Notes under the pieces: generated by a model
What the model saw: only the letters and a program-made list of their open reading frames with translations
Told to the model about the DNA's origin: nothing
The model's database searches: none
From: Pelagomonas calceolata
Taxonomy: Eukaryota > Sar > Pelagophyceae > Pelagomonadales > Pelagomonadaceae
Length of the DNA: 64,000 bases
Assembly (NCBI GenBank): GCA_918797485.1
Contig: CAKKNE010000002.1
Span: forward strand, 2,508,501-2,572,500
Reading direction: 5' to 3'
Translations under genes and position numbers: made by a program
Shown: positions 17,406 to 28,050 of the stretch, piece after piece
Position numbering within the stretch: the stretch's first letter is position 1
How the letters are laid out: each line of letters begins with the position of its first letter

Positions 17406-19457
17406 CTAGAGATCGTCGTCGTCGAAATCATCTAAATCGTCGTCGGGCGGTGCCGTGTCGCCGCCGCCCGTCCCCTCCGATTGCGATGACTGGTACGCCT
17501 TCTGCAAGATCGGGTTTGCCACCTCCTCGAGCGCCTTCCGCTGCGCGTCGCTCTCATCCTTCGGCGGCGCGGGCGACGCGTGGTCGTCGAGCCACGCCGT
17601 CGCCGCGTCGAGCGCTTTATCGAGCGCGGCTCTGTCGTCGCCGTCGAGCGTCAACCCGTCCAACGAGCCCCGCAGCTGGTACGCGTAGGCCTCGAACTGG
17701 TTGCGGGCCTCGACGTTTTCTCGCAGTTGCTTGTCCCCCTCGGCGAACTCCTCGGCTTCCCGCACCATCCTTTCGATCTCGTCCTCGGACAATCTCCCTT
17801 TCTCCGCAGTGATCGTGATGTCTTTTGAGGCGCCCGACGCCGTGTCCCGAGCGGAGACAGATAAAATACCATTGGCGTCGACGTCGAACGCGACCTCGAT
17901 CTGCGGGACACCTCGCGGCGCCGGTGGAATGCCCGTCAATTCGAATTTCCCGAGTGACCGGCAGTCCTTCGTCATGGAGCGCTCGCCCTCGAAAACCTGG
18001 ATGAGCACGCCCGGCTGGTTGTCGGCGTACGTGCTGAAAACTTGTGTTTTTTTTGCTGGTATGGTCGTACCGCGCTCGATAAGTTTGGTCATCACTCCAC
18101 CAGCGGTCTCGATGCCCAGGGACAGAGGCGCTACATCTAGTAACAACACGTCCTTGGTCGCATCGCCAGTGGCACCAGACAGAATGCCAGCCTGCACGGC
18201 CGCACCATACGCCACGGCCTCGTCCGGATTGATGCGTTGGTTGAGTTCCTTCCCGTCGAAGAAGTCCCGCAGTAGACTTTGGACCTTCGGGACCCGCGTA
18301 GACCCACCGACCAACACCACCTGGTCCACGTCTGCTTTCTTGAGGCCGGCATCCTTCAGCACCCTAGCTACCGGTTTCAAGGTACGTTTGAACAAGTCGG
18401 AGCACAGCTCCTCGAACTTCGCGCGCGAGATAGGTATGGACAGATCAATCCCCTGGTGCACGGCGTCGACGTCCACGGTAGTTTGGGTCGCAGAAGACAA
18501 CGCCCGTTTCGCGAGCTCGCACTGCTTCCGGATGCGCTGCAAGGCTTTGGGGTCGTCGCTCACGTCCATGCCCTTGTGCTTGCGCTTGAAGGATTCGACG
18601 CAGTGCGCCATGAGCCGCTGGTCAAAGTCCTCGCCACCGAGATGCGTGTCTCCGGAAGTGGCCCTCACTTCAAACACGCCGTTGTCTATGGTTAATAACG
18701 TGACGTCGAAGGTACCACCTCCCAAGTCAAACACGAGGACGTTCTCCTCCTTGCCGCCGTCGCCGACCTTATCTAATCCGTAAGCAATAGCGGCCGCTGT
18801 CGGCTCGTTAATAACGCGCGCAACTTTGAGGCCGGCGATCGTGCCCGCATCCTTGGTAGCTTGTCTTTGGGCATCGTTGAAATAAGCAGGAACGGTAACC
18901 ACGGCGTGCTTCACCTCCCTTCCTAAGTACGCTTCCGCGGTCTCCTTCATCTTCGTGAGGATCATCGCGGAGATTTCCTCGGGCGAGAACTGCTTCTTGG
19001 CGCCTTTCACTTCGGCCTCGATCTGCGGCTTGCCCTTGGCATCTTTTATAGCAAAACTAAAATGGGACGCGTCCTCCTTGACGGACTCGTCGGCGAACTT
19101 TCTTCCAATGAGTCGCTTGGCGTCGTAGATCGTGTTCGTCGGGTTCTGGGCCGCCTGGTTTTTGGCGGCGTCGCCGACCAACCGCGAACCGTCTTCGCAG
19201 AAGGCGACGTAGGACGGCGTGATGCGGTTCCCCTGGTCGTTCGCGCAGATCTCGACGCGGCCGTTGCGCCAGACGCCGACGCAACTGTACGTCGTGCCCA
19301 GGTCGATGCCGATGCAGGGGCCCTCGATCGGCTCCTCCGACGCGCCGCCGCGGAGGCGTCGCACGGGCGCCGCGGTGCGCAGGCCGCGCGGCGTGAGCCG
19401 CGCGGCGGTCGTCGCGAGGAGTGCGCTCAAGAGCGCACTGCTCCTCCGCCGAACCAT
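17406..19457 (-). CDS. BiP-clade HSP70 chaperone with extended N-terminal leader
   Basis: 683 residues. All HSP70 signatures are present: [26 protein letters not shown] and [13 protein letters not shown], then the substrate-binding domain and helical lid. The wording [19 protein letters not shown] and [17 protein letters not shown] places it with ER-type BiP. The leader has a hydrophobic signal-peptide core ([12 protein letters not shown]) followed by an Arg-rich stretch ending RLRGGAS before the domain, reminiscent of bipartite plastid leaders. The C-terminus is acidic and ends DDDL, a non-standard relative of the KDEL/DDEL retrieval signal. It therefore acts in the ER lumen or in the periplastid compartment; the sequence alone does not decide. 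Antisense ORFs over it are shadows. Confidence 0.93.
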   Translation of the reverse strand: MVRRRSSALLSALLATTAARLTPRGLRTAAPVRRLRGGASEEPIEGPCIGIDLGTTYSCVGVWRNGRVEICANDQGNRITPSYVAFCEDGSRLVGDAAKNQAAQNPTNTIYDAKRLIGRKFADESVKEDASHFSFAIKDAKGKPQIEAEVKGAKKQFSPEEISAMILTKMKETAEAYLGREVKHAVVTVPAYFNDAQRQATKDAGTIAGLKVARVINEPTAAAIAYGLDKVGDGGKEENVLVFDLGGGTFDVTLLTIDNGVFEVRATSGDTHLGGEDFDQRLMAHCVESFKRKHKGMDVSDDPKALQRIRKQCELAKRALSSATQTTVDVDAVHQGIDLSIPISRAKFEELCSDLFKRTLKPVARVLKDAGLKKADVDQVVLVGGSTRVPKVQSLLRDFFDGKELNQRINPDEAVAYGAAVQAGILSGATGDATKDVLLLDVAPLSLGIETAGGVMTKLIERGTTIPAKKTQVFSTYADNQPGVLIQVFEGERSMTKDCRSLGKFELTGIPPAPRGVPQIEVAFDVDANGILSVSARDTASGASKDITITAEKGRLSEDEIERMVREAEEFAEGDKQLRENVEARNQFEAYAYQLRGSLDGLTLDGDDRAALDKALDAATAWLDDHASPAPPKDESDAQRKALEEVANPILQKAYQSSQSEGTGGGDTAPPDDDLDDFDDDDL

Positions 19458-19820
19458 GGTGTCTTGTGTGCACGTCTACGCGCGGGTGAGCTCGCTGCAG
19501 CTACTGTGCAGTCGTGTCTGGCGTGTCTGCTGCCGCAGCGATTGATCGCTTTGAACTGCAAGCGATTCCTTGGTATAGATGCGTGTCTGGAAGCAGTCGA
19601 CCTTGCAATTTTAAGCCACAAGCGCGCAGCACAGCATTGACCAAAGCCAGTCTCAATGCTCCAAGTGGCACCTCTAGGAATGAGCGCAGGCATGCTTGCG
19701 CCCTCTACCCGTGCGAGGGAAGGCCTCTTACGTACCGTTCCGAGAGCTATGTCGCGATTTCATGACGGGTTTTCTAGCTAAAAGTCCGCTTTGCGAACGC
19801 CGTCAATCGATCTATTCAGG
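19458..19820. promoter_or_regulatory. Divergent promoter region of HSP70 and SNARE-like genes
   Basis: About 363 bp without coding signal. I did not find a clear heat-shock element array. Confidence 0.35.
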
Positions 19821-20393
19821 ATGGACGATCTACGGCTTATGGACGCGATTGCGCCGCCCACCACAAGCGCTCAACCGCCGGCGGAGCCTCCAAAAGCTGT
19901 CGAGCTCAGTGAGCAGACGCCCCTCTCGGGCTTCGACCGCAAGCAAAAGCAGGTCGAGGCCGGAGAGATCTCGGACGTCGGCGCGAGCATCGAACGTGTC
20001 GGTCAAGGCCGACCGCCGGCCGCCGCGAGCTACGGCGCGGCCGCCGCCGTCGGCTGGGAGGAGACCAAGGCGGCGGCGCGCGCCGACGAGGACGACACCT
20101 ACGCGTCTGGGCTATTGGCGGAATCGGCGGACGCGGCGGAGGCGGGCGTCCACCTCGGCGCGCGCGTCCACGAGCGCCTCGTCGAACAGAGGAGGGCGAT
20201 GGAGGGCGCCGGTTATTTACTGACCGACTTGCGGCGCATCCGGACCGAGGCTGGCACGTATCTAGAAGAGGTCCGGCGGCGGAAGATGCGGCGGCGAAAT
20301 TGTTTGGTCGGCGTCGCCGCGGTGTTGTCGGTTGTGGATGTGGGGCTCTTCTACGCGCTGTGCAAGGGGCACGGGACATTTCGGGGGTCATAA
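19821..20393 (+). CDS. Qb-SNARE-like tail-anchored protein (Vti1/membrin type)
   Basis: 190 residues from ATG 19821. The N-terminal half is variable and Ala-rich. From ~residue 92 there is a heptad-patterned helix (LLAESADAAEAGVHLGAR, then LVEQRRAMEGAGYLLTDL) of SNARE-motif length, with an Arg/Lys-rich juxtamembrane stretch (EEVRRRKMRRRN) and one C-terminal hydrophobic anchor (LVGVAAVLSVVDVGLFYAL). This is the architecture of Golgi/endosomal Qb-SNAREs, which drive vesicle fusion. The zero-layer Gln is not obvious at the usual place (candidate Q in LVEQRR), so a SNARE-like call is inference from layout. Confidence 0.55.
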   Translation: MDDLRLMDAIAPPTTSAQPPAEPPKAVELSEQTPLSGFDRKQKQVEAGEISDVGASIERVGQGRPPAAASYGAAAAVGWEETKAAARADEDDTYASGLLAESADAAEAGVHLGARVHERLVEQRRAMEGAGYLLTDLRRIRTEAGTYLEEVRRRKMRRRNCLVGVAAVLSVVDVGLFYALCKGHGTFRGS

Positions 20394-20443
20394 ATTGTTG
20401 TTCACAAGGCCATCGAGTACATCGCGCGACCGAGATGATCGAG

Positions 20444-20471
20444 AGCTAACGTTGTGAGGCACTAGCACAGC
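20444..20471 (+). promoter_or_regulatory. Dyad promoter motif, degenerate
   Basis: AGCTAACGTTGTGAGGCACTAGC aligns with the consensus AGCTAGCGGCCTGTAAGACACTAGC. It lies ~55 bp upstream of the ATG at 20526. Confidence 0.35.
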
Positions 20472-20525
20472 ATCAAGACAGCGTGGCTGGGCTCTGCCGT
20501 GTCTAGAACGCCTAATATTGGCAAG

Positions 20526-21071
20526 ATGCGTGTTTTATCCTTGGTGGTGGGTACCGCTGGTGCCTTCTCGACGTCGAGGAACCCGCTTGCGACGGCGCCG
20601 CGGAGGCAAGCCTCGTCGAGCCAGCTCCAGATGCTTGATGCTGCCGTAATCCAGGGCGGCGCGGCTGCCGTCGGCGGCCTCGCCGTGGGATTGGGTATGG
20701 CGTGGTTCAGCGAGCAGCAGGTCGAGCAGGGCGAGCAGCGCGGCAGCGACGCCGTCTCCGAGGCGACGCGGGCCAAGATGTACTTGCGCGGCGTCTTCGT
20801 TGTATCTTGAGCGTGTCGCGCGGGCGCGGCGACGGCGTCGCCGCGACTGCACGGCGCCACCACGCCGTCAACGAGAGTCTCGGCAGTTTCGCGACGACGG
20901 CGGCGCCCGCGCAGGTCGGCCATGTTCATGGAGGACGAGGTCCTGCCCGACACGACGCTCGACGACACCGTGAGCCGCATGGAGGCGGCCCTGGCCGCCG
21001 CGAAGGGCGAGGCCGCCGTCGAGGAGAAGGTCGAGGAGAAGCCGGCGTCGTCGATCGACGACGGGTGGTGA
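20526..21071 (+). CDS. Plastid-targeted small membrane protein, spliced (20526..20779, 20915..21071)
   Basis: Exon 1 begins at ATG 20526 with a short signal peptide and a Phe at the predicted cleavage (GTAGAFSTSRNP), then a basic Ser/Thr stretch: a bipartite plastid leader. A glycine-rich membrane segment follows (GGAAAVGGLAVGLGMAWF). Read straight on, the frame stops soon after KMYLRG. A GT-AG intron, 20780-20914, joins codon AT|G to give KMSAMFMEDEVLPD and an acidic tail ending SSIDDGW. The joined product has 136 residues. The acidic second exon keeps a protein-like composition, which supports the splice. I do not recognise the family; a thylakoid or envelope single-span protein is likely. 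Confidence 0.65.
20780..20914 (+). other. Predicted GT-AG intron, 135 bp
   Basis: Donor GTACTT and acceptor CGCGCAG. Removing it keeps both flanking exons in frame. Confidence 0.6.
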
Positions 21072-21321
21072 GCTGTTCTCTCGAGCGTTTGTTTCTTTGC
21101 TTGGCGTAAGAGTGCTCGTTGTCGATTCTCTAGACCGCGTAGCTGTTGTGCGCGCGCAAAACCCGCCAGCTGGCCGGCCGCGCCGCACTACGGCCTACTG
21201 GTAGGATACCAAGCCCCCCTAGTTACATTATGTATTGCAGTAACTTGTAGGAAAACCAGGGGGTAGCTGAGCGCCCAGCGGCGCTGCTAAAAGCGCTGCG
21301 ATCTCGGTCCAGCTGCATCGC

Positions 21322-21390
21322 ATTAAAACTTGATTGGGGGAGGCAGCCCACACGCAGCTGCTGCGCAGCATACTCTAATCAAGTTTTAAT
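21322..21390 (+). repeat. Subterminal hairpin in transposon copy 1
   Basis: Perfect 14-bp inverted repeat, ATTAAAACTTGATT at 21322-21335 and AATCAAGTTTTAAT at 21377-21390, around a 41-bp loop containing CAGCTGCTGCGCAGC. It lies ~38 bp before the ORF1 ATG. The same structure is at 30576-30644 and 49926-49994. It may be a transposase-binding or promoter element. Confidence 0.7.
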
Positions 21391-21427
21391 AACTTGTTCA
21401 CAGCCCGAGAACGTTGGTGCTGCCACG

Positions 21428-24400
21428 ATGCCGCGGGTGTGGAAGCCCGCGGCGGACGATCAGCACATCTTCGACGCCCTGCCAATGCCGGAGGGGGACG
21501 TCTTCCTCAGCGACGACGAGCTCCTCATGGAGATGGACGGCGTGGCGACGCGCGCCGCGCTCAACGCGGCGCTCGGTCCCACCGCGAGGACAAGGGTGAC
21601 CTTTGATGCCGAGGGTCGGTACTGGCGGAAGTCGTACGAAATTGATAAGGAGCCGCGGTGCATCTACTTCTTGCCAGCCGTGCAGAACGCGCGCGCGCTC
21701 GAGGAGTACCCCGATGGCGTCGAGCCGCCGTTCCCGCGACCAGAGGAGAAGTTCCAGTGCAAGAGGAAGCAGCCGCCCCGAGCGCCGCGCAAGCCGTCGA
21801 AGACGACGGCGCGGTCCGGCGAGAAGCGCCCGACGTCCGCGCGGCCTAGGATGTACACGACGCCCGGCGAGAAGGTCACGCGCGTGGATCCGGTTGATGA
21901 TGCTGAGCTGCTCGTGCCGGACGAAGACGTGGTCGACCTCGACGAAGTCGCGCCAGTACCACGGCCCGTGACACGACGAGATTTAATGGCCCTAGAGCAG
22001 CGCGCCGAAGACGCGCTCGCGGCGTGCGACCGCGCGGAAGCCGCGCGCGCCGCGGCCGTCGCGGCCCACGCGGAGCTACGCGACAGACAGGACGCAGTCT
22101 TCGCGAGGAGCGCCACCGACTCGGCAAGACTTATGCTTCTCTCTCTGGACCGCGAGGCGAACGCGCTCTCCGCGGAGAGAGCGGCACGACGGCGCGACGT
22201 TGATCGCCTTAGAGCCAAATTTTCACAAGAGAAAGAACTATGGAAAATAGACTGTGAGCGACGCGCGGCGGCGCGGCTAGACGAGGAGCGGCGGCGATTG
22301 GAGGAGGGGTTCCGGACAAACACGCGCGAGTTGCAGCGGCAACTCGACGCGCAGAGAACTGAAGTCGCCGATTTGAAAAAGAAACAAAGCCAGCTCAACC
22401 TCGAGCTTTATGGCCTTCGACGGCTTCGAGGCGCCTGGCTGGGTTCTCGTGTTGCGTATTTACCGGAGGAGCCGCCGCCGGATTCGGACTTCGAAGGCGA
22501 GTCGTTGTGGCCCGTGGTCCACGCCGTCGGCGACTTTCTCAGTAGAATTTGTGGTGGTACGCTCAAAAGAAAGCAACAGAAGTGTCTGCGTCTCCTAGCC
22601 GACTACGCGTGGTGTCAACACTCTCGCGGGCGGGGGGAGATTGGCCTCGTGCGAGCTCACTTTGCGTGCGCGGAGTACCGGCGCCTCCAGGAGATTTTCT
22701 CTCCAGCCGAACACTGAAGACCATGGACGTGGAGATGACGGGAACTACGCTGCGAGCGAGCGCCATGCGGGCCAGAGAGCGGGCGGCTCGTTGCGCTCGG
22801 GAGCACGTTGGGCAAGCACGTGATGCTGTTATTCCCCCAAGTTCGCGCTCCAGGAAACAGCCAAGCTGGTCGAGAGTTGCTGATGGCCACAAGGTTTCGG
22901 TTACGGAAACGTCCGCGGGCGACGGCACTTACGAGGCGGTCGGCATTGCGACGGGCGCGGTCCTCGACGCGTCATCGGAAAGCAGTATGGGCCTTGAGAC
23001 TGGACGCAGTCCCGCGGATCCGCGGAGGATCAGAGGCACGCAAGACGGCAGCAACATCACGAAAAGCGACGACTTTACGATGCAAGGGATCCACGTCAAC
23101 GACAGCCGCGCGGTCGACCGATCACTGGGCAAGCCTATCACCGACTTCCAGTCGCCTGATCGGGTTCATATTACTACGTTAGCCGTTGGCCACGAGAGCC
23201 ATGCCCTGTACGAAGCTTTAGACGACGTGACGGATCACTTCAGTACAGCGGCGACGGCGCAAACCGATGGTGTCTACCAGTCAGAGGCAGAGGGCCGCGC
23301 CGTTCACGTTGATTACGTCTGCTCGGGCGACATGGCCAACCTCCAGACGGTGTCGAAGAAGGGCTTCGCGACTGGGACGTCGGAGAACGCGCGGCCGTGT
23401 TATTGTTGCGCGCAGACCAACAGGCAGATGACGACGCCCAAGGTAGTTGACGACCTTTGCGACGTCTGCAGAGCAGCGGGTCGGTTAGTGTGCTACCACG
23501 CGGAGATGTCGACGCCGGCTGCCGTAGACGAGTGGCGCGCTACGGCTGCCGCTGCGCTCACGGAGCTCAGAGGGGAGCTGCCCCCAGCCTACCGCTACAT
23601 GCGCGAGGCCAAGACTTTAAGTGCGGCGCAGCTGCGCGAGCTCGCCGCGGAGGCTGGGCTCGATGCGGGCGGCACCTCGGCCCACTTGCACGCGCGCTTC
23701 GCTGCTTATTGCGGTCAGCATTGCTTGGAATTGGAAAACCCCAACCAAAACGGGTTTTACGCAAAGTTCGACTGTCGAACTGCGACCCCAGCACAAAAAA
23801 CGCAATTTTCGCTGGTCGTGAACGATTGTCTTGTTGATTTCGGCCTGGCGGTGACGGGCAACCTCGGTTCGCGCGTCGAGAAGCTGACGCAGCGCCTGAA
23901 ATTGGTTGACCAATATTACGAACTTCAAGCGCAATTAGAACACGCCACGCCAAATTCTGATGCGCTCATCTCCCTGGTCGAGCATATGGTCCCGTGCGTC
24001 TTGCATTTAGAAAACCGGACGCGCGAGAAGCTGTTGCGGCTCATCCTCAACAATTTATTTGTGATCTACGAGAAGAGCGTGGCCCTGGCGAAGCTGCGGC
24101 CGCTGGAGAAATTCGATTAGAACGAAAGGCCGGCTGCCCGAACGGCCGCGAGGGCAAGTGGACGGCGCCGCTCTCCAGGACGAAGATTCCGTCGAAGCCA
24201 TCCGTTGAATTGCGGCCGCGCCCGGAAGATCTTTGCTAACGTCGGCACGGCTCATCGGGCGTGCTTCCCGGACGACGCCAAGCGGCGGGTCGTCCTCGAC
24301 CTCGTCCGCGGCTACGAGGAATTGATGGTGCTATATCGAAAACGAAGATCTCACGGACGTCGAGATTGCCAAAGCCGACGACCTCGCCCAGGAGACCGCC

Positions 24401-24721
24401 ATCGGCTACTGACGGCCACGGCGAAGGCCCTCACGAACTACTTCCACATGATCGGCTCGGGCCACGTGCGGCTTATTTGCGAAAGTACCGGAACTGCGCC
24501 GCCGCGCTCGAACCAGGGGCGAGAGCGTGAACTTGACGATCGGCGCTTCCTCACGCGGACGCAGCGCGGCGGCCACTGCGGCCACGAGGCGACGCGGGCG
24601 ACGCGCGTCGCCGCGCTGGGCAAGTGGATGCAGCGGCGGATGATGTGGCTCACAGGCCTGGTCAAGCCCGGCGAGCTCAAGGTCATCGGCTGGAAGCAGA
24701 AGCGCGTGATGGGACTGGTAA
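21428..24721 (+). pseudogene. Transposon ORF1, putative transposase (copy 1, frame interrupted)
   Basis: Begins MPRVWKPAADDQ. In order: an acidic region, a basic Pro-rich stretch, a long coiled-coil rich in Ala, Arg and Glu, then a globular part with CSGDMANLQ followed by two CxxC pairs (CYCCAQ, CDVCRAAG), and a C-terminal part with NYFHMIGSGH and YSNQGFESVN-like wording best seen in the inverted copy. An Asp before a Cys-rich insert and a Glu in an NQGxE block are consistent with a DDE/RNase H-fold transposase. I cannot place the family; KDZ-type elements were considered. The final part ends shortly before the ORF2 stop of the opposite strand. Confidence 0.6.
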
Positions 24722-24729
24722 ATTGTGAC

Positions 24730-26367
24730 GCCTTCGTAGGCTGCGACGGTGGCGCGGACTTCGAGGCGACGGCTGAGCGTCGGCACGTCCGCGCCGGCGA
24801 CCGGGTAGGCCTCCCTAAACTCGCACGACGCCGCCGTCGCCGCCGTGATAGTGTAAACGACGCCGTCGAGCTCGAACTGTTTCATCTGCAACTCCGCGAC
24901 GACCGTCGCGGACAGCGTGTCTTCGACGGGCGCGACGGGCTCGACGGCCGTCTCCGGCGGTGGCAACGGCGACGGCGCCGTCAGATTCGTCACGTTCGTG
25001 GCACCGGCCTCGGCGGGCGACTTGACCTCGAAGCGGGCGTTGAGCTTCAATTCGCCGGTGTCGACGTTGTAAGTGCACGTCACCCGCACGAGCTTGTTGA
25101 ACTCGTCCAGCGTCGTCGGCACCCTCGTCTCCTTGAAGCCGCCTTTTAGGGGTACTCGTAGACCGCGTCGCCGCGCCAAGATCCGGAACTCGCTCTCCAG
25201 GCGCACCACGTCATCGCCGCTAAGCGAGAACCGCTCGAAACGGTAGAACTGGAGGCGCGTCACGTCGGCGCCGCCTGGCCGCCCGCGCGCCACGACGCGC
25301 TTCGCCGTGAACTTCTCGATCCACATGCCCGACAGCTTCGAGAGGTAGGCCCAGTACAACTTCGAAACACACGTCGTAACGGTACCGCTCTTCTTTTTCC
25401 CGCGGAGGAGCTCGCCGACGGCATCAGCAACGGCGACGCGCACGTTTAACAAGTCCCACAAGCCGCTCATCGTCGACGGCCTGTCGTCGATCAGCGACGC
25501 GACGCAGCGCTCTGGAAGCGGTCGCAGCGCCGGCGACGTACCATCAAACCACTGGTCGAGGGTGTAGACTCGCGCGAGGCCGTCGTAGGCACCACTTCTG
25601 GCCTTGTCCTGCGACACGACCCACACAGGCCCCACGACGGAGGTCACCGAGACCTCTCTAGAAGTCGACGAGAGGACGACATCGCAGGTGGACGCAGTCG
25701 ACCTGTTGATGTGTTTGGGCAACGCGTCGATCTTGTAGAGCTCCAAGACCTCGATCCTTGAGGACGACGAGGGCTGCAGGAAGACGACCATGCTGCCGTC
25801 CTTGAGCAACAGCGAGTCGCCCGAGAAGATGGGTCCGACCTTCGGGGCGAAGAACGGCGTCCGTCGCGCGGCGAGGACGTCCTCGAGCGCCTCGGGAGCG
25901 CGCGCCACCGTGACGGCGGTCTCCTCCTTCTTCACGACGAGCGGTTCCGAGCCCTGCGCGAACGGCTGGACCTGCACAGTGTCGCCGACGACGGCAATGG
26001 CGGTGCCCTCGACGCGCTCGTCGTCGCAGGCGACGACGACGCTGTCCAGGGACTGCGGGGCGCGGTTTGTTATGGTCTGAAGGACCCGCGGCCGCGCCGC
26101 GCCGTCGCCGCGCGAGCGCTTCTGGGACGACGAGGGCAGCTTTTCCCACGTCTCGCGGCGCCTCTTCAGCCCCTGTTTCTTGGGGGCGGGGTCCGGGGAC
26201 GGCGGCGGCGCGCGGCGCGACCGCGCGGCGCGGGGCAGCAGCTCGGTGGGCTTTACCCAGCCGCGCGAGCGCGCCTCATCCTCGACGTACTTCTGGAAGG
26301 TGGCCTGGTCCGGCGCGAGGCCCTCCAGGTACTTCAGCCTGCCCGGGGGCAGCGTATTTGCGGCCAT
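24730..26367 (-). pseudogene. Transposon ORF2, unknown protein (copy 1)
   Basis: Starts MAANTLPPGRLKYLEG at ATG 26367 and runs convergently towards ORF1. The first ~110 residues are basic and Ser/Pro-rich with a nuclear-localisation-like KKQGLKRRR. The middle is rich in beta strands (GPIFSGDSLLLKDGSMVVFL and VVGPVWVVSQDKA). The C-terminal part includes FKETRVPTTLDEFNKLVR and an acidic Val/Thr-rich tail. I do not recognise the family. It is nearly continuous here except at its end, where the copy is altered. It is kept in all three copies, so it is probably needed for transposition. Confidence 0.6.
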
Positions 26368-26623
26368 CGTCCAGTTAACTGATACCAGCAAACGACCAGT
26401 CTCTACATCTAATAAAGTCAACCAAACAAAAAGTCAACTTTGTCAAATCCCACTAGTCGGCCGTAGTGCTGCTGCAGTCGCGCTGCACTCCGCACCAGAG
26501 GCTCCGTTGTCGTAACGAAGCGCTTCTGGCATTAATTCTATCGCTCACCAGTACGCGTGTGAATCCTCAAAGCCCAGCGCTACGTAGTTCCACAAAAAAG
26601 CCTGTGAGAGCAGTGAGTGCATA

Positions 26624-27046
26624 ATGCGCCGCAGCCTCTACGCCGCCGCCGCGCTCCTGCAAGGTGCAAATGCATTACTCGCAACGCCACCGCGCCGACG
26701 ACAGACGCGCCTCCAAAACCTCAACGACCACATCGACGTGCTCCAGGGCCAGTTCGAGGCCTCGCCCGTCGACGGCCTGCCGGACTGGGTCCAGACGACG
26801 CTGGAGCAGCAGGGCCTGAACGTGCTCACCTTCGACGAGGGCAATGCATCGCTGCTCTTCGCGAACATCCTGGTCATCGCGCTCGCGTCCTACGTCGGCA
26901 AGCAGACGGGCAACGCCGACACCATGGAAATAGCGGACGGCATGCGGCGGGAGCGGCGGCGGCGGGGGCGCATGGACGTCGAGAAGGCGCTGCCGGGCGA
27001 GGACGACGTCCGGGGCTGGTTCGCTGATGATCAGGACGAGTCATAA
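26624..27046 (+). CDS. Small plastid-targeted single-span membrane protein
   Basis: 140 residues. The N-terminus (MRRSLYAAAALLQGANALLA) is a signal peptide followed by an Arg-rich stretch, consistent with a plastid leader. A soluble segment with DGLPDWVQTTLEQQGLN precedes one hydrophobic segment (SLLFANILVIALASYVG, ~81-97). The tail is basic then acidic. No family recognised. Its stop is 11 bp from the stop of the convergent neighbour. Transposon copy 1 ends ~155 bp upstream of the ATG, so its promoter may lie partly in or beside the element. Confidence 0.65.
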   Translation: MRRSLYAAAALLQGANALLATPPRRRQTRLQNLNDHIDVLQGQFEASPVDGLPDWVQTTLEQQGLNVLTFDEGNASLLFANILVIALASYVGKQTGNADTMEIADGMRRERRRRGRMDVEKALPGEDDVRGWFADDQDES

Positions 27047-27057
27047 TACACTAGACA

Positions 27058-27723
27058 TTACTCGGCCGGGTCGCCGTCCGCCGCGACCGCGTACTTCGAG
27101 CCCTGGACGACGCGGTAGTTCATCTGGCGCTGGGACTTGGCCGGCAGTGGCGGCTGCGGCGTTCCCTTGCGGAGGAGCTTTCCGTCGTCATCGACCAGCA
27201 CGAACGAGGAGTAATTGTCGGCAGGTGTCCAGACCAACTTGAACGCGATTTTGGATTTAAACTGCACGTGCGCTACGTCTCTTGGCGGGTCCGACGCGCA
27301 GCCATTCGTACAGGTCGACCAGGACCCGCCTTCGCCCAACTCGGGCAGCGACGCCTCGCGGATGCCGGGTCCGAGCAGGTTGCTCCGTGAGATCTCGGCT
27401 ACGCTACCGTCCGCATTTGATTCGTCCTGCACGTCTCCCAGCATCGTGGTCAGGTCGCAGTGATTGTAGTCGTTGAACGCATGGCCCGTGTACCCTTGGC
27501 CGGGACGAGCGTTCGGCAAATCGCGCAGGCCGCCCGCCCGCAGCAGGGCGCGGCGCGCGTCGGGCCACGGGCCGTCGAGCTCAGACTGCGGGATCGCAGC
27601 CAATCGCTGGTGCACCGCTTCGAGGCGCGCGACCGCAGTTCCAGGGTAGACGGGATCGATCTTACGCGCGGCCATGGCGAGCGTTCTCGTGACGGTTGCC
27701 AGCGTGATGATGGCTTTGCGCAT
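27058..27723 (-). CDS. Conserved-looking hypothetical secreted or organellar protein
   Basis: 221 residues from ATG 27723 (the frame is open a little upstream without an ATG). The N-terminus MRKAIITLATVTRTLAMAA could be a signal or mitochondrial leader. A helical region (TAVARLEAVHQRLAAIP) is followed by a block that looks strongly constrained (PGQGYTGHAFNDYNHCDLTT), a Cys pair (TCTNGC) and a beta-rich C-terminus (VAHVQFKSKIAFKLVWTP, SSFVLVDDDGKLLRKG). I do not recognise the family. Confidence 0.6.
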   Translation of the reverse strand: MRKAIITLATVTRTLAMAARKIDPVYPGTAVARLEAVHQRLAAIPQSELDGPWPDARRALLRAGGLRDLPNARPGQGYTGHAFNDYNHCDLTTMLGDVQDESNADGSVAEISRSNLLGPGIREASLPELGEGGSWSTCTNGCASDPPRDVAHVQFKSKIAFKLVWTPADNYSSFVLVDDDGKLLRKGTPQPPLPAKSQRQMNYRVVQGSKYAVAADGDPAE

Positions 27724-27730
27724 CGATGAG

Positions 27731-27779
27731 TGCTCAATGATGCACTGCTCAGTGATGCGCACTGCTCAGTGATGCAGGC
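27731..27779. repeat. Short tandem repeat, 15-17 bp x 3
   Basis: Three units reading TGCTCAATGATGCAC, TGCTCAGTGATGCGCAC and TGCTCAGTGATGCAGGCG, immediately upstream of the minus-strand ATG at 27723, so within its probable 5' leader. Confidence 0.7.
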
Positions 27780-27920
27780 GTGGCAGGGTGGACTGCAGCG
27801 CAATGGCCAGCAGCGATGCGAATTCGCTCCGCTCCGAGTAGCACAGTATCTAATGGGTTGCCACGCAGCGCGGTACGATTAACAACCTCGCTACGTCGCG
27901 AACGAGTCGACTGACGTTTT

Positions 27921-27945
27921 AGCTAGCGGCATTAACGTACTAGTT
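27921..27945 (+). promoter_or_regulatory. Dyad promoter motif, degenerate
   Basis: AGCTAGCGGCATTAACGTACTAG. Left half matches the consensus exactly; the right half is shifted. Lies ~106 bp upstream of the LHC start and ~198 bp from the divergent start. Confidence 0.35.
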
Positions 27946-28050
27946 GACATTACTCAAGTCGGGATCGCCTGCTGTTGCGGCCGCTTCAGCTACCCTCACA
28001 CCGTAAGGCTACGGTAGCATCACTGTGACACCCCGGAAGCGTACGCAAAG

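Larger units (their letters stand above)
21186..26468 (+). mobile_element. CACTA-ended DNA transposon, copy 1 (5283 bp)
   Basis: Starts CACTACGGCCTACTGGTAGG and ends with the inverse of CACTACGGCCGACTAGTGGG: imperfect terminal inverted repeats of ~20 bp. Two ORF regions converge in the middle. It is the same element as 30440-35734 and 44837-50130, with long identical stretches, so the family moved recently. I find no perfect target duplication: flanks read CCG before and CTG after. The CACTA start recalls the CMC/EnSpm superfamily, but the proteins do not let me assign it. Both ORF regions carry several small breaks in this copy. Insertion is 114 bp after the stop of the plastid gene and ~155 bp upstream of the ATG at 26624. 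Confidence 0.9.
27724..28050. promoter_or_regulatory. Divergent promoter region of unknown gene and LHC gene
   Basis: About 327 bp holding a short tandem repeat (27731-27779) and a degenerate dyad motif (27921-27945). Confidence 0.4.

Noticed and set aside
17701-18783. 360-codon plus-strand ORF over the HSP70 gene
   Set aside because: Long antisense frames over HSP70 genes are a known coding-bias artefact; composition is not protein-like.
21186-26468. Polinton or other virus-like element as identity of the 5.3-kb repeats
   Set aside because: Too short, no polymerase, packaging or capsid-like protein; ends and gene count fit a plain DNA transposon.
21186-26468. Exact 3-bp target duplication for a CACTA-type transposon
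   Set aside because: Flanks share two of three bases in each copy (CCG/CTG, TAT/TCT, CTC/CTG) but none matches exactly; not enough to claim.
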